Positions 42,255-50,960 of a stretch of DNA of 64,000 nt are shown here, one piece after another. The notes under the pieces are model-generated. The model was not told the DNA's origin. It saw nothing but the letters and a program-made list of their open reading frames with translations, and searched no databases. Every line of letters begins with the position of its first letter. Position 1 is the first letter of the stretch. Made by a program: the position numbers and the translations under genes. This stretch comes from Terripilifer ovatus (GTDB lineage Bacteria; Pseudomonadota; Alphaproteobacteria; Rhizobiales; Beijerinckiaceae): assembly GCA_029222685.1 (NCBI GenBank), contig JARHVB010000086.1:62001-126000 (forward strand), given 5' to 3'.

Positions 42255-44591
42255 TCAGGTTGCTTTGCCGACTTCAGACGCTCGAATGGCACGCCACACG
42301 CGTTCCGGCGTCAGTGGCATGTCGATATGGCTGATGCCGTAGCAAGACAGCGCGTCAGCGACAGCCGAGGCGATCGCCGGCGGAGGGCCGCAGCAGCCGG
42401 CCTCGCCCGCCCCTTTCACATCAAGTTCGTTCGTCTTGGCCGGCACCGCGTTGAACAGCGCGGTCATCATCGGCATGTCGGACGCGCGCGGCATGCCGTA
42501 GTCCATGTAGGAAGCGGTGAGCAATTGGCCGGATGCATCGTAGACGACGTTTTCGCTCAACGCCTGGCCGACTCCCTGCACCACGCCGCCATGGATCTGG
42601 CCATGCACGATGAAGGGATTGAGCACCACGCCGCAATCGTCGACGGCGATGTAGTTCAGGATTTCGATGACGCCCGTCTCCGGATCGATTTCGAGTTCGC
42701 AGACATGCGCGCCATTGGGGAAATTCTCGACATCGTTCTTGAAGACCACCGTCTCATCGAGACCGGGCGTCATGCCTTCGGGAATTTTACCGGGGTCGTA
42801 AGAGGCCGCGGCGACATCGGCGAGCGACACGCTGCTCGCCTGTGAACGGAACTCTCCCGCCTCGAAGACGATCATGTCGGCATCGGTCTGCAGCAATTGC
42901 GCGGCGATCTTCCTGCCCTTGGCGATGATGGCTTCCGCGGCGCGCTTCACGCCCATGCCGCCGACCATCGAAGAGCGCGAGCCGAAGGTGCCGATCGACA
43001 CTTCTGGCGACGTCGCCGTATCGCCGTCGACGAGCTGCACCTTGTGAAAGTCGACGCCGAGGAATTCGTTGACGAGCTGGGCGTAGACGGTCGCGTGGCC
43101 CTGTCCATGCGAATAAGTGCCGGCGAAGAGGATCACGTCTCCGTTCTCCTCGCAGCGCATGCGCATGCCCTCCATCGGAAAGTAGCCGGCGCCCTCGAGG
43201 AAGCTGCCGAGGCCGATACCACGCCGCTTGCCGCGCCTCCAGGATTCCTTGCGGCGCATCTCGAAGCCTTTCCAGTCGGCGGCGTCGAGAGCCATTTGCA
43301 TGGTGCCGGCAAAATCCCCGGAATCGAGCGTGAAGCCCCGATGGGTTTTGTAGGGCATCTGATCGGGCGTGATGAAATTGCGCCGGCGTATGTCCTCGCG
43401 CGGCAGGTCGAGCGCCGCAGCGCCCGCATCCACCAGCCGCTCCATGATATAATTGGCTTCCGGCCGTCCGGCGCCGCGATAGGTGTCGGTGCAGATCGTG
43501 TTGGTGAACACCGGCTTCACCGAATAGTAGAAATCCGGCACGTGATAGAGGCCAGGGAGAATGCGTCCGCCGCCGTCCATCGGGATGCGCACACCGATCT
43601 CCGAAAGATAGGCGCCCACATTCAATATCGTCTCGATCGACAACGCGACGATCCTGCCGCCCGCATCGAAGCCCATCCGCGCGACATTGATCTGATCGCG
43701 GCCATGGTAGTCGGAGAGGAACGTCTCGGACCGGTCGCCGCTCCATTTCACCGGACGTCCCGACGATTTCGCCGCGAAGGCGACCATCACCGTTTCCGGA
43801 TAGGTTTTGGAACGGTTGCCGAAGCCGCCGCCGGTATCGTGCGAGACGACGCGGACTTTCGCCGGATCGAGCTTGAAGACCTGACGCGCCAACGTCTGCT
43901 GGATTCTGCGTCCTCCCTGGCTCGGCTTGTAAACGGTGAGCACGCCCGTGGCTGCGTCGAATTCGGCTGCCACGGTACGCGGTTCCATCGGGCTTGCCAC
44001 GAGCCGGTTGTTGACGAGGTCGACCTTGACGACCTTGTACGCTTGCATGAGCCTGCGTTCGACATCGTCCCTGTCACCATATTCCCAATGAACGACAAGG
44101 TTACTATCAAACTCCGGCCACACCTGCGGCACGCCGGCCGCAAGCGCACCGGCCGTCGCGACGATGGCGTCGAGCGGCTCGAAATCGATTGCGACGACCT
44201 CGGCGGCATCGCGCGCCTGCGCATGCGTCCGTGCGACGGTCATGGCTAGTACCTCGCCAACGAAACGCGTGCGCTCGACAGGCATGACCTGCCGCAACGG
44301 CTTGCTCATCGGCCGGCCGGAGCGGTCGGAATAATCCGCATCGCTGACGATGAGCGGGCCTAAGCCGGCAGCCACAAGGTCCCGTCCCGTGTAGATGGCG
44401 ACCACGCCTTCCATGGCAAGGGCTGTGGTTGTGTCGATGCCGTTGATCTTTGCCGAGGCGTGGGGAGAGCGGACGAAGGCGGCATAGAGCTGACCTTCGA
44501 GATTGACATCGTCGGTGAACGTGCCCCTGCCGGTCAGCAGGCGCGTGTCTTCTTTGCGTCGGACCGGTTGCCCGATGCCAAACTCACCCAT
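42255..44591 (-). CDS. Xanthine dehydrogenase-family molybdenum hydroxylase, large (Moco) subunit
   Basis: Molybdopterin-binding catalytic subunit (778 aa) of the CoxL/XDH family. Landmarks: GTFTDDVNLEGQLYAAFVRSP near the start, SHDTGGGFGNRSKTYPE in the middle, TYRGAGRPEANY, and the catalytic Glu segment KGAGEAGCCGP near the C-terminus. TYRGAGR rather than the C-S-F-R loop excludes true CO dehydrogenase. These enzymes hydroxylate N-heterocycles or aldehydes. The [2Fe-2S] small and FAD medium subunits are not in the window, so electron partners must be encoded elsewhere. It follows the SDR gene by 16 bases. Confidence 0.94.
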   Translation of the reverse strand: MGEFGIGQPVRRKEDTRLLTGRGTFTDDVNLEGQLYAAFVRSPHASAKINGIDTTTALAMEGVVAIYTGRDLVAAGLGPLIVSDADYSDRSGRPMSKPLRQVMPVERTRFVGEVLAMTVARTHAQARDAAEVVAIDFEPLDAIVATAGALAAGVPQVWPEFDSNLVVHWEYGDRDDVERRLMQAYKVVKVDLVNNRLVASPMEPRTVAAEFDAATGVLTVYKPSQGGRRIQQTLARQVFKLDPAKVRVVSHDTGGGFGNRSKTYPETVMVAFAAKSSGRPVKWSGDRSETFLSDYHGRDQINVARMGFDAGGRIVALSIETILNVGAYLSEIGVRIPMDGGGRILPGLYHVPDFYYSVKPVFTNTICTDTYRGAGRPEANYIMERLVDAGAAALDLPREDIRRRNFITPDQMPYKTHRGFTLDSGDFAGTMQMALDAADWKGFEMRRKESWRRGKRRGIGLGSFLEGAGYFPMEGMRMRCEENGDVILFAGTYSHGQGHATVYAQLVNEFLGVDFHKVQLVDGDTATSPEVSIGTFGSRSSMVGGMGVKRAAEAIIAKGRKIAAQLLQTDADMIVFEAGEFRSQASSVSLADVAAASYDPGKIPEGMTPGLDETVVFKNDVENFPNGAHVCELEIDPETGVIEILNYIAVDDCGVVLNPFIVHGQIHGGVVQGVGQALSENVVYDASGQLLTASYMDYGMPRASDMPMMTALFNAVPAKTNELDVKGAGEAGCCGPPPAIASAVADALSCYGISHIDMPLTPERVWRAIRASEVGKAT

Positions 44592-44607
44592 GCTTGCTCT
44601 CCGATGA

Positions 44608-45354
44608 TCAGTTCATCACCGAGCCGCCATCGACCGCCAAGGTCTGGCCGCTGATGAAGTCGCTGTCCGCCGACATCAGGAAGACGATCGTTCCGTTCAG
44701 ATCCTCGGGTAGTTGATCGCGCGGAAGGCAGCGCGAGGCGTTGTTCAGGGCGCTAAGATTGGCAGCCGCATCCCAGTCGCGGACGCCTTCGCTGAGGGTG
44801 AAGCCCGGCGCCACGCAATTGACGCGAATGCCGTCACGCCCGAGTTCGCGCGCCATCACCCGCGAGAGGGCGATCACCGCACCCTTCGAGGCGACGTAAT
44901 GAGCCATGCCCGGTAGGCCCTTGAAGACTGTTCCAGACGAGATGTTGACGATCTTGCCATAGCCGCGCGCACGCATCGCCGGCAGCACCGCGCGGGCACA
45001 TTCGAACGTGCCGCGCACATTGACCTGCATGACGCGGTCGAACTCATCCCCATTGATCTGTTCAAAAGGCATCGGCTTCAGCGAAGCAAAGATAGCCGCA
45101 TTGTTGACCAACCCATCGATCCGGCCGAAGCGCTCGAGCACGGCGGCCACGAATGCGGCGACCGATTTCGTGTCAGCGACGTTGCAGATGCCGCCCCAGG
45201 CTGCGCTGCCGATCTCGGCGACAATTTCGGACGGGTCACGCACATCGCAGATCGCGACATGGGCCCCCTCTAGCGCCAGCGCCCGCGCATAGGAAGCGCC
45301 GATGCCCTGAGCCGCGCCGGTCACAATGATGGTTCTGCCGCTCAAACGTTCCAT
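44608..45354 (-). CDS. Short-chain dehydrogenase/reductase (SDR)
   Basis: Classical SDR (248 aa). Cofactor motif TGAAQGIG near residues 12-19, NNAAIF in strand 4, catalytic Ser in VNISSGTVF and Y-x-x-x-K in HYVASKGAV. D at the end of strand 2 (ICDVRD) favours NAD(H). It likely oxidises a hydroxy or dihydrodiol intermediate. The frame opens at a TTG (45381); ATG 45354 is the standard start. First gene of an operon with the molybdenum hydroxylase, behind a TTGACA-17-TATAAA promoter overlapped by ATGCA boxes. Confidence 0.94.
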   Translation of the reverse strand: MERLSGRTIIVTGAAQGIGASYARALALEGAHVAICDVRDPSEIVAEIGSAAWGGICNVADTKSVAAFVAAVLERFGRIDGLVNNAAIFASLKPMPFEQINGDEFDRVMQVNVRGTFECARAVLPAMRARGYGKIVNISSGTVFKGLPGMAHYVASKGAVIALSRVMARELGRDGIRVNCVAPGFTLSEGVRDWDAAANLSALNNASRCLPRDQLPEDLNGTIVFLMSADSDFISGQTLAVDGGSVMN

Positions 45355-45384
45355 GGTTTCCGTCCCGTTCGAAATCGCCAACTT

Positions 45385-45427
45385 AAAAATGCATATTTTT
45401 TATAAAGTGCATTATTTTGAATGTCAA
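45385..45427 (-). promoter_or_regulatory. Strong promoter with GntR boxes 2 (SDR operon)
   Basis: Minus strand TTGACA (45427-45422), 17 bases, TATAAA (45404-45399). One AATGCAC half-site lies in the spacer, and AAAAATGCATATTTTT (45385-45400) lies over and past the -10. This placement suits repression by the GntR protein encoded at 48682. Confidence 0.6.
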
Positions 45428-45573
45428 TCGCAGGACCGTGGAACGGCCGGGTTCGCAGCGCCGTCTCGAAGACGGGGCGACGGCTGTCCGGCCATGACGA
45501 CTGGATGGCTGCGGCGTGACGGCCGAGACGCGCCTCAGGAAAGGCGGCCCTGAACTGACCCTTGATGGCCGAG

Positions 45574-46569
45574 TCACACAGCCGGCAATTTCAACAGCTT
45601 TTGCGCGTTGCCGCTCATGATCTTGCGGCGATCCCCGGGAGAGAGCTCAAGCTGATCCAGAGCGTCATAAGTTTCGCGAATCGGCGCAAACGGCGCGTCG
45701 GTGGCGAAGACCACATGATCAGCGCCGAAAAATTTCAGGCCGGAGGGAAGTCCGGACTCGCCGCCGAACATCGCGGTGTCGGCGTAGAACATGTGGAAGT
45801 AATCGAGGTGGGGCTTCTTTAGAGAACTCAGGACCGCGCTGTAATCCTCGCCCGCCGTGCGGCTGCCGAGAACCGCCAATCCAGGCCCGATGCGGCCGTC
45901 GAAATAGGGAATCATGCCGCCGAGATGGTGGGTGATGATCTTGAGTCCCGGATGGCGGTCGAACACGCCGGAAAAGACCAGGCGCGCCATGGCGACGGAC
46001 GTCTCATAGGGCCAGCCGAAACACCACCACATCTCATAGCGAGACTTGTCCTCGACCGCGTAGTCGGCGTGATCGGCGGTGCGTGCGGGGTGCAGCCAGA
46101 TCGGCAGATCGTGCGCCGCCATCGCAGCGAAGATCGGTCGGTAGCGCGGATCGTCGAGCGGACGGCCGACGATATTGGTGTAGATCTGGATGCCGCGTGC
46201 GCCGAGCTCGGTCACTGCGCGGTTCGCTTCAGTGACGGCGGTGTCGACATCGGTCAGCGCGACTGTGGCGACAAAACCAGGAAAGCGGTCGGGGTGCGCG
46301 GCGCAGAGGCCGGCCAGTTCGTCGTTGGACAGCCGAGCCAGGCGGGTGGCCTCGTCGGGGCTTGCAACCTCTTCGAGGACCGGATGAGGCAAGGCGATGA
46401 TCTGACGATAGTCGTCAAGTTCATCCATCGCGCGAAACCGCGCGTCAAGATCAAGGATGGCGGGCACCGTCTTGTAGCGCGCGGCAATCGCGCCCAGGCC
46501 TTTCGAGGACCTGGCGAACTCCTCGAAGTAATGGCTCGGGAAGATGTGGGTATAGATATCGATTAACAT
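45574..46569 (-). CDS. Amidohydrolase-family protein with altered first metal ligand
   Basis: TIM-barrel protein (331 aa) of the Amidohydro_2/ACMSD group. The N-terminal metal motif reads IDIYTHIFP, so the first His of H-x-H is Y6 while H8 is kept. Other metal-site elements remain: LPIWLHPART, IITHHLGGMIPYF and FATDAPF. Loss of one ligand may mean a mononuclear or altered site; such variants occur naturally in this family. It is 3 bases after the second amidohydrolase, in the operon led by the TTT receptor gene. Decarboxylation or C-C hydrolysis of an aromatic acid is the likely role. Confidence 0.88.
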   Translation of the reverse strand: MLIDIYTHIFPSHYFEEFARSSKGLGAIAARYKTVPAILDLDARFRAMDELDDYRQIIALPHPVLEEVASPDEATRLARLSNDELAGLCAAHPDRFPGFVATVALTDVDTAVTEANRAVTELGARGIQIYTNIVGRPLDDPRYRPIFAAMAAHDLPIWLHPARTADHADYAVEDKSRYEMWWCFGWPYETSVAMARLVFSGVFDRHPGLKIITHHLGGMIPYFDGRIGPGLAVLGSRTAGEDYSAVLSSLKKPHLDYFHMFYADTAMFGGESGLPSGLKFFGADHVVFATDAPFAPIRETYDALDQLELSPGDRRKIMSGNAQKLLKLPAV

Positions 46570-46572
46570 GTC

Positions 46573-47538
46573 TCACAAACCTGCTAGGCGAGGAAATAGC
46601 GCCAGCGCATTGTCGCGTTCTATGGATGCGCGCGAGGCGTCGGACATGCTGAACGCATGCAGCTCCTCGACGTCCGGCCCCGGCGCGATGAAAGGATAAT
46701 CGCTGCCGTACAAAATGTGCGACGCGGGAAAGAAGTTCATCATGGCGGCGAGCTGCGGCGCGCTGGTCGCCGCGGCCGTATCGCAATGGAGCCGTTTCAG
46801 CATATGCTCGATGCCGTCCGGATTGTTGTCGCGGAATTGCTTGACCGATGAGCCGACGTGCTCGATGCGCGCCCCGAGATAAGGCAGAACGCCTGCGCCG
46901 TGGGAAAAGATGAATTTGATATCGGGGCAGCGCGCCAGGGTTCCATGGAGGACCAGGCTGGTGATCGCGCGCGTCGTCTCGAAGGGGAATTCGATGCCCT
47001 GCGATACGAGGCCTGGAATCAAAGTCGCCGTAGCCGGATGCATCGTCGGGTGAACAAACACCACGCTTTTGCGCCGGTTGAGTTCATCGAACACCGGCGT
47101 AAAAGCCGGATCGCCCAGGGATTTCCCGTCGTAGTTCGACAGCAGGCCGATACCATCGGCCTTCAGCGTATCGAGCGCATATTCGATTTCCCTGAGCGCG
47201 CCCTCGGTATCCGGCGGCGCGACGACCGCAAAAAAGCCGAAGCGGCGCGGATGGTCGCGAACCGTCTTCGCGCCCTCTTCGTTCCAGTCGCGCGACAGAC
47301 GCCGCGCCGCGGCGACATCGCCGAACCAGACGCCCGGCGTCGAGATCGAACCGATGGCGCAGGCGATGCCATGCCGGTCCATCACGTCGATCGCCTGTTC
47401 GGCAGTCCAGCGCAGAAGCCGATCCTTGCCGGTGGAACTGTGGGTGTAGCCGGGGTTGCGCTGCTGCTCTTCGAGCATGTAGCGCTGCGGCCAGAAGTGA
47501 TGATGAACGTCGATGCGTTGGCGCGATGATGCGGCCAT
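46573..47538 (-). CDS. Amidohydrolase-family (ACMSD-like) protein
   Basis: TIM-barrel metal enzyme (321 aa) with an intact H12-x-H14 in RIDVHHHFWPQRY. Downstream elements: VVFVHPTMHPAT, FIFSHGAGVLPYL and the acidic residue in LYGSDYPFIAPGP. Its nearest functional analogues are ACMSD and related decarboxylases/hydratases of the Amidohydro_2 family. It lies 30 bases downstream of the TTT receptor and 3 bases before the variant amidohydrolase; the two may act in series or as a heteromer. Confidence 0.9.
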   Translation of the reverse strand: MAASSRQRIDVHHHFWPQRYMLEEQQRNPGYTHSSTGKDRLLRWTAEQAIDVMDRHGIACAIGSISTPGVWFGDVAAARRLSRDWNEEGAKTVRDHPRRFGFFAVVAPPDTEGALREIEYALDTLKADGIGLLSNYDGKSLGDPAFTPVFDELNRRKSVVFVHPTMHPATATLIPGLVSQGIEFPFETTRAITSLVLHGTLARCPDIKFIFSHGAGVLPYLGARIEHVGSSVKQFRDNNPDGIEHMLKRLHCDTAAATSAPQLAAMMNFFPASHILYGSDYPFIAPGPDVEELHAFSMSDASRASIERDNALALFPRLAGL

Positions 47539-47568
47539 GGATGTTCCTTCCCTTGGACTGCCCGTTGC

Positions 47569-48540
47569 TCACTCGGGCTTGATCTTCGCAAACTTGATGA
47601 CTTTGCCCCATTTGTCGATTTCAGCGGCGAAAAGTTTTCCCAGTTCGGCCGGCGTCACCGCCAGCGGCGTGGCGTTCAACGGCGCGAGGCCGGCGATGAT
47701 TTTGGGATCGGCGAGCGCGGCATTGACCTGCCCGTTCAGCTTTCCGACGATGTCCGGCGGTGTATCCTTGTGCGCGGCATAAGCGAACCAGACATCGACT
47801 TCGTAGCCGGGCACGGCATCGGCGATCGGCGGAAGCTCGGGAAATTCCGGGCTCGGCTTGCGGCCGGTGACGCCGAGCCCAATGAGCTTGCCGCTGCGAA
47901 TGTATTCACCGACCGGCAGATTGCTGAACATCACCTGCACATTGCCGGCGATGAGATCGGTCAGGGCCAAGGCGCCGCCGCGATAAGGCACGTGCGTCAT
48001 CTGGATCCCGGTCATCATCTTGAGCAATTCCGAACACAGGTGCGGATCGGAGCCGTTGCCCGGCGTCGAATAGTTGATCTTCGTCGGATTGGCCCTGGCG
48101 TAGGCCAGGAACTCCGGCAGTTTCTTCACCGGGACGGAAGGGTGCATGAGCATGGTGAGACCGCCGTTGGCGATGCCCGCCACAGGCACGAAGTCGCGCA
48201 TGAAGTCGAAGCCGAGATTGTCGTACAGCAGGTTGGCTAGGACATTGCCCTTCGAAATCGACAGCAGCGTATAGCCGTCGGGCGGTGCCCGGTAGACCAC
48301 ATCGGCGGCCAGATTCCCGCCGGCGCCGGGCCGGTTTTCGACGAGGAACGTCTGGCCGAGGCTGCTCTCCAGAAACCGTGCCGTCAGGCGCGTGACAATG
48401 TCCGATGTGCCGCCCGGTGCGGTCGTCACCATCACACGCACCATTTTTGTGGGATAATCGAGCGCGAAGGCTCTCACCGGAAGTTGCGACGCGGCGGTGG
48501 CGCTGGCGATGAAACGCAAGATTTGGCGGCGATGAAACAC
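47569..48540 (-). CDS. Tripartite tricarboxylate transporter (TTT) receptor, Bug/TctC family (orphan)
   Basis: Periplasmic receptor (323 aa). The N-terminus (HRRQILRFIASATAASQLPV) is a leader with twin arginines that may direct Tat export. The mature part has Bug signatures: ENRPGAGGNLAADVVYRAPPDGYT, NYSTPGNGSDPHL and THVPYRGGALALTDLIAG (each in part). The GTG start at 48540 has a GGGGGGAG ribosome site. No TctA/TctB membrane genes adjoin it. Divergent from gntR across three ATGCA-type boxes. Confidence 0.93.
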   Translation of the reverse strand: MFHRRQILRFIASATAASQLPVRAFALDYPTKMVRVMVTTAPGGTSDIVTRLTARFLESSLGQTFLVENRPGAGGNLAADVVYRAPPDGYTLLSISKGNVLANLLYDNLGFDFMRDFVPVAGIANGGLTMLMHPSVPVKKLPEFLAYARANPTKINYSTPGNGSDPHLCSELLKMMTGIQMTHVPYRGGALALTDLIAGNVQVMFSNLPVGEYIRSGKLIGLGVTGRKPSPEFPELPPIADAVPGYEVDVWFAYAAHKDTPPDIVGKLNGQVNAALADPKIIAGLAPLNATPLAVTPAELGKLFAAEIDKWGKVIKFAKIKPE

Positions 48541-48600
48541 GGCTCCCCCCTCATATCATTTTGGCGACTTTGCTAGGCAACTTGGCCACGCTAACAGATT

Positions 48601-48643
48601 TAATGCATATGTAAATAAAAAATGCATATTCTAAAATGCACAT
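48601..48643. promoter_or_regulatory. GntR boxes 3, divergent TTT-receptor/gntR region
   Basis: Three copies of ATGCA(T/C)AT occur at 48603-48610, 48622-48629 and 48636-48643, in the AT-rich gap between the leftward receptor operon and rightward gntR. The same word appears at the promoters near 42203 and 45385. Likely autoregulatory operators. Confidence 0.6.
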
Positions 48644-48681
48644 TTGTGCCGGATTGCGCCGTTGTGTATGGATGAGTCGCC

Positions 48682-49374
48682 ATGAACCACCCGATCCTGA
48701 GCTCGTCGCTGACCGAAAGCGTTTACGCGACGTTGCGCGCCGACATTCTGTCGGCCCGGCTGGACCCTGGGCAGAAGCTGAAGATCAAGGATCTCTGCGA
48801 CCGCTTATCAGCGGGCTCGAGCGCCGTGCGCGAGGCCTTGTCGCGATTGGGATCGGAAGGGCTCGTCCTGCTCGAGCCGCAGCGCGGCTTCCGCGTCGCG
48901 CCATTGTCGATGAACGAATTGCACGACCTGACGCGCACGCGCGGACAGATCGAGGCCTTGTGCATAAGAGACGCCATCGCCGCCGGCGACGTCGAGTGGG
49001 AAATAGGGCTTATGGCGGCGCTGCACCGCATGTTGCGCATGCCCAAGGAAGTCGAAAGCGAGCCCAAGCGCTACAGCCAGGCCTTCACGGACGCGCATAC
49101 GGCTTTTCACGAGGCGCTGGTTGCGGCCTGCGTCAGCCCCTGGCTCCTGACCTTGCGTCGCCTCCTCTTCACGCAGAGCGAGCGCTACCGGGCGCTGACG
49201 CGTCCTCTCGCCGAGGTCGAACGGGATCTCGACAAGGAGCACAGATTGATTGCCGACGCGGCCCTTGCCCGCGATGCGGACCGTTGCGTTGCGCTGATGG
49301 AGGAACATCTCGCGCTGACGGCGCGAATCCTGATCGAGGCCGCCGCACATGGCAGCGGGCCTCTTTCAGACTAG
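48682..49374 (+). CDS. GntR-family regulator, FCD subgroup
   Basis: Regulator (230 aa). Winged helix: SLTESVYATLRADILSARLD, then LCDRLSAGSSAVREALSRLGSEGLV. The FCD domain spans about residues 85-220 (HTAFHEALVAACVSPWL; MEEHLALTARI). It probably binds the ATGCA(T/C)AT boxes at its own promoter and at 42203 and 45385, linking the receptor-amidohydrolase, SDR-molybdenum-hydroxylase and FAH-VOC-monooxygenase operons into one regulon. The effector is likely a pathway acid. Confidence 0.93.
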   Translation: MNHPILSSSLTESVYATLRADILSARLDPGQKLKIKDLCDRLSAGSSAVREALSRLGSEGLVLLEPQRGFRVAPLSMNELHDLTRTRGQIEALCIRDAIAAGDVEWEIGLMAALHRMLRMPKEVESEPKRYSQAFTDAHTAFHEALVAACVSPWLLTLRRLLFTQSERYRALTRPLAEVERDLDKEHRLIADAALARDADRCVALMEEHLALTARILIEAAAHGSGPLSD

Positions 49375-49401
49375 AGGCGCCCGATCGGGCACCTTGAGAG
49401 T

Positions 49402-50361
49402 CTATTCCAGGATGAAAGGCTGTGTGCGCGGTCCTTCAATCGGCTTCCATAGATGACTGAACTGCGTCGCCACCAGGGCATCGTAAGCGACCGGTTCAGG
49501 GATGAGGCCGTAGCCTGTGGCGAAGCGCATCAGGCCGTCGACAGCTTCGTGCGAAATGTCGGCATCATAGAACGGCGCATCGCGCCGGATCAGTTCCGCG
49601 ATGAGTTCGGCTTCGTCGGCCGGGAACAGCCGCTCGCCGATCCCGGTCGCCAGCGAAGGGTCCTTTCTTAGCGCCTGCTGGGCATTGACGATGGCGCGCA
49701 CGGCGCCGGCTGCCACATCAGGATGCTCTTCAATCAGGCGATCGCTCGTCGTCAGCGCCGCGAAATTGTAGAACCGCGCGGCCGGGGGGCCGTCGCCGCG
49801 CCGGAGATCCAGGTGCATCTTGGCGATGCCAAGGCTTTCGCCGAGCGCCACCCGCATGCCATTGCCCCAATAGGCATCGGCGATATCCTGCTTGATGGCA
49901 TCGACGCCATTTCGGGCCATGAACCCCTTGTCGCCATAGGCGGGCGGCGGAGGAACGAGCGTGACCTTGTCGCGCTCGCAATCAATTCCCGCATCCTTCA
50001 ACATGAATTCAAGGCCCATGCCCGGCCATGACATGGCGGCGGAGATACGCAGGCCCTTGAGAGCCTCCATGTCGCCGCGCTTCACATCGAGCGTCGCGCG
50101 CACGGCGAGGAACCAATAGGAATACCGCGACAGCGCGCACAGGAGCTTCACGCCCTTCCAGGCCGGAAAGGCCCGCGTGCTGGCAAAGGCAGGGCCGCCG
50201 ATAAAATCCAGCTTGCCCTCGCGCATAAGTTCCGGTCCCTCCGTCGTCTTGTAGACGAACTCGATGTCGATGCCCTCACGCTTGAAGAAGCCGAGTTCGA
50301 CGGCGGCAACGGCCACAAAGTAGGAAGGAGAATCCAAATCCGGAACCCATATCCGAAACAT
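49402..50361 (-). CDS. NMT1-like substrate-binding fold protein lacking a signal peptide
   Basis: Receptor-fold protein (319 aa), paralogue of 13510: both open with (V/I)PDL-S-SYF-AVAAVELGFFK and end their core with TGIGERLFP/ELIRRD. No leader precedes the fold when ATG 50361 is used. The frame extends to 50469, but the extra 36 residues are not leader-like and lack a ribosome site. It could be a cytoplasmic sensor or THI5-like enzyme, or be exported unconventionally. Divergent from the ABC operon starting at 50961. Confidence 0.82.
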   Translation of the reverse strand: MFRIWVPDLDSPSYFVAVAAVELGFFKREGIDIEFVYKTTEGPELMREGKLDFIGGPAFASTRAFPAWKGVKLLCALSRYSYWFLAVRATLDVKRGDMEALKGLRISAAMSWPGMGLEFMLKDAGIDCERDKVTLVPPPPAYGDKGFMARNGVDAIKQDIADAYWGNGMRVALGESLGIAKMHLDLRRGDGPPAARFYNFAALTTSDRLIEEHPDVAAGAVRAIVNAQQALRKDPSLATGIGERLFPADEAELIAELIRRDAPFYDADISHEAVDGLMRFATGYGLIPEPVAYDALVATQFSHLWKPIEGPRTQPFILE

Positions 50362-50960
50362 GCAGCGAGACCTTTCTTCGCAATCAGAGGCTGACGGGAT
50401 GATGCCTGATGCCAAAGGGCGCAGCGCGCGACTTAGGCCCGGGCTGGCGGTTGAGACAGGCGCATGCACAATTCATTCCTCGCCACTTTCAGCAAGCTGC
50501 CGATCTTTTCTTGTCGTTCGCAATGCCAATCACGGTGCGTGTTTCCGAAGAGCATCAATTCTGAGCAGCGCCGCTTCCTCCTCGCCGGCGGGAATGGATG
50601 GCCGTCCAACATTACAGTCCGTTCCAAATTTGTGACAACCGGCATATTCCGGGCCAGTCCTGCCCGTTTATGACATCGGAGGTGATCAATCCCCTTATCG
50701 GACGGCCTCCAGAAGAACCAGAAAAGGGGCTCTAACCCCGCAGAAACATGGCCTTACGCCATCCCGGCGCGCCCCTTGCCCGCAAAATGCGCAGCTTTGA
50801 GTAAATTATAGACTTTATTCCAAAAATATTACAATTATATTTTCCGGGATCCGAGGCCTCTGCAGCCTTGCGATGGCGAAGACCATGAACGCCTGCCGCT
50901 TCACTGAAACATAAAAACGTGCGCCGCATCGGCGTGAGTGCCAGAACAGAGGAAAAGCCG
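50362..50960. other. Gene-poor divergent region, 599 bases
   Basis: Short frames exist but none resembles a known family or has a ribosome site. The rightward part is strongly AT-rich (50800-50842) and contains AAATATTACAATTATATTTT, which shares the word ATTACAA with AT-rich sites at 58099 and 60392. It probably holds promoters for both neighbours. No clear small RNA or riboswitch structure was seen. Confidence 0.55.

Noticed and set aside
42255..44591. Aerobic CO dehydrogenase large subunit (CoxL form I)
   Set aside because: The active-site loop reads TYRGAGR instead of the C-S-F-R loop of true CO dehydrogenase, and coxM/coxS are missing.
50433..50645. 70-codon minus-strand frame in the 50.4-50.9 kb gap
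   Set aside because: No ribosome site, no family resemblance and no conserved motif; left as intergenic.
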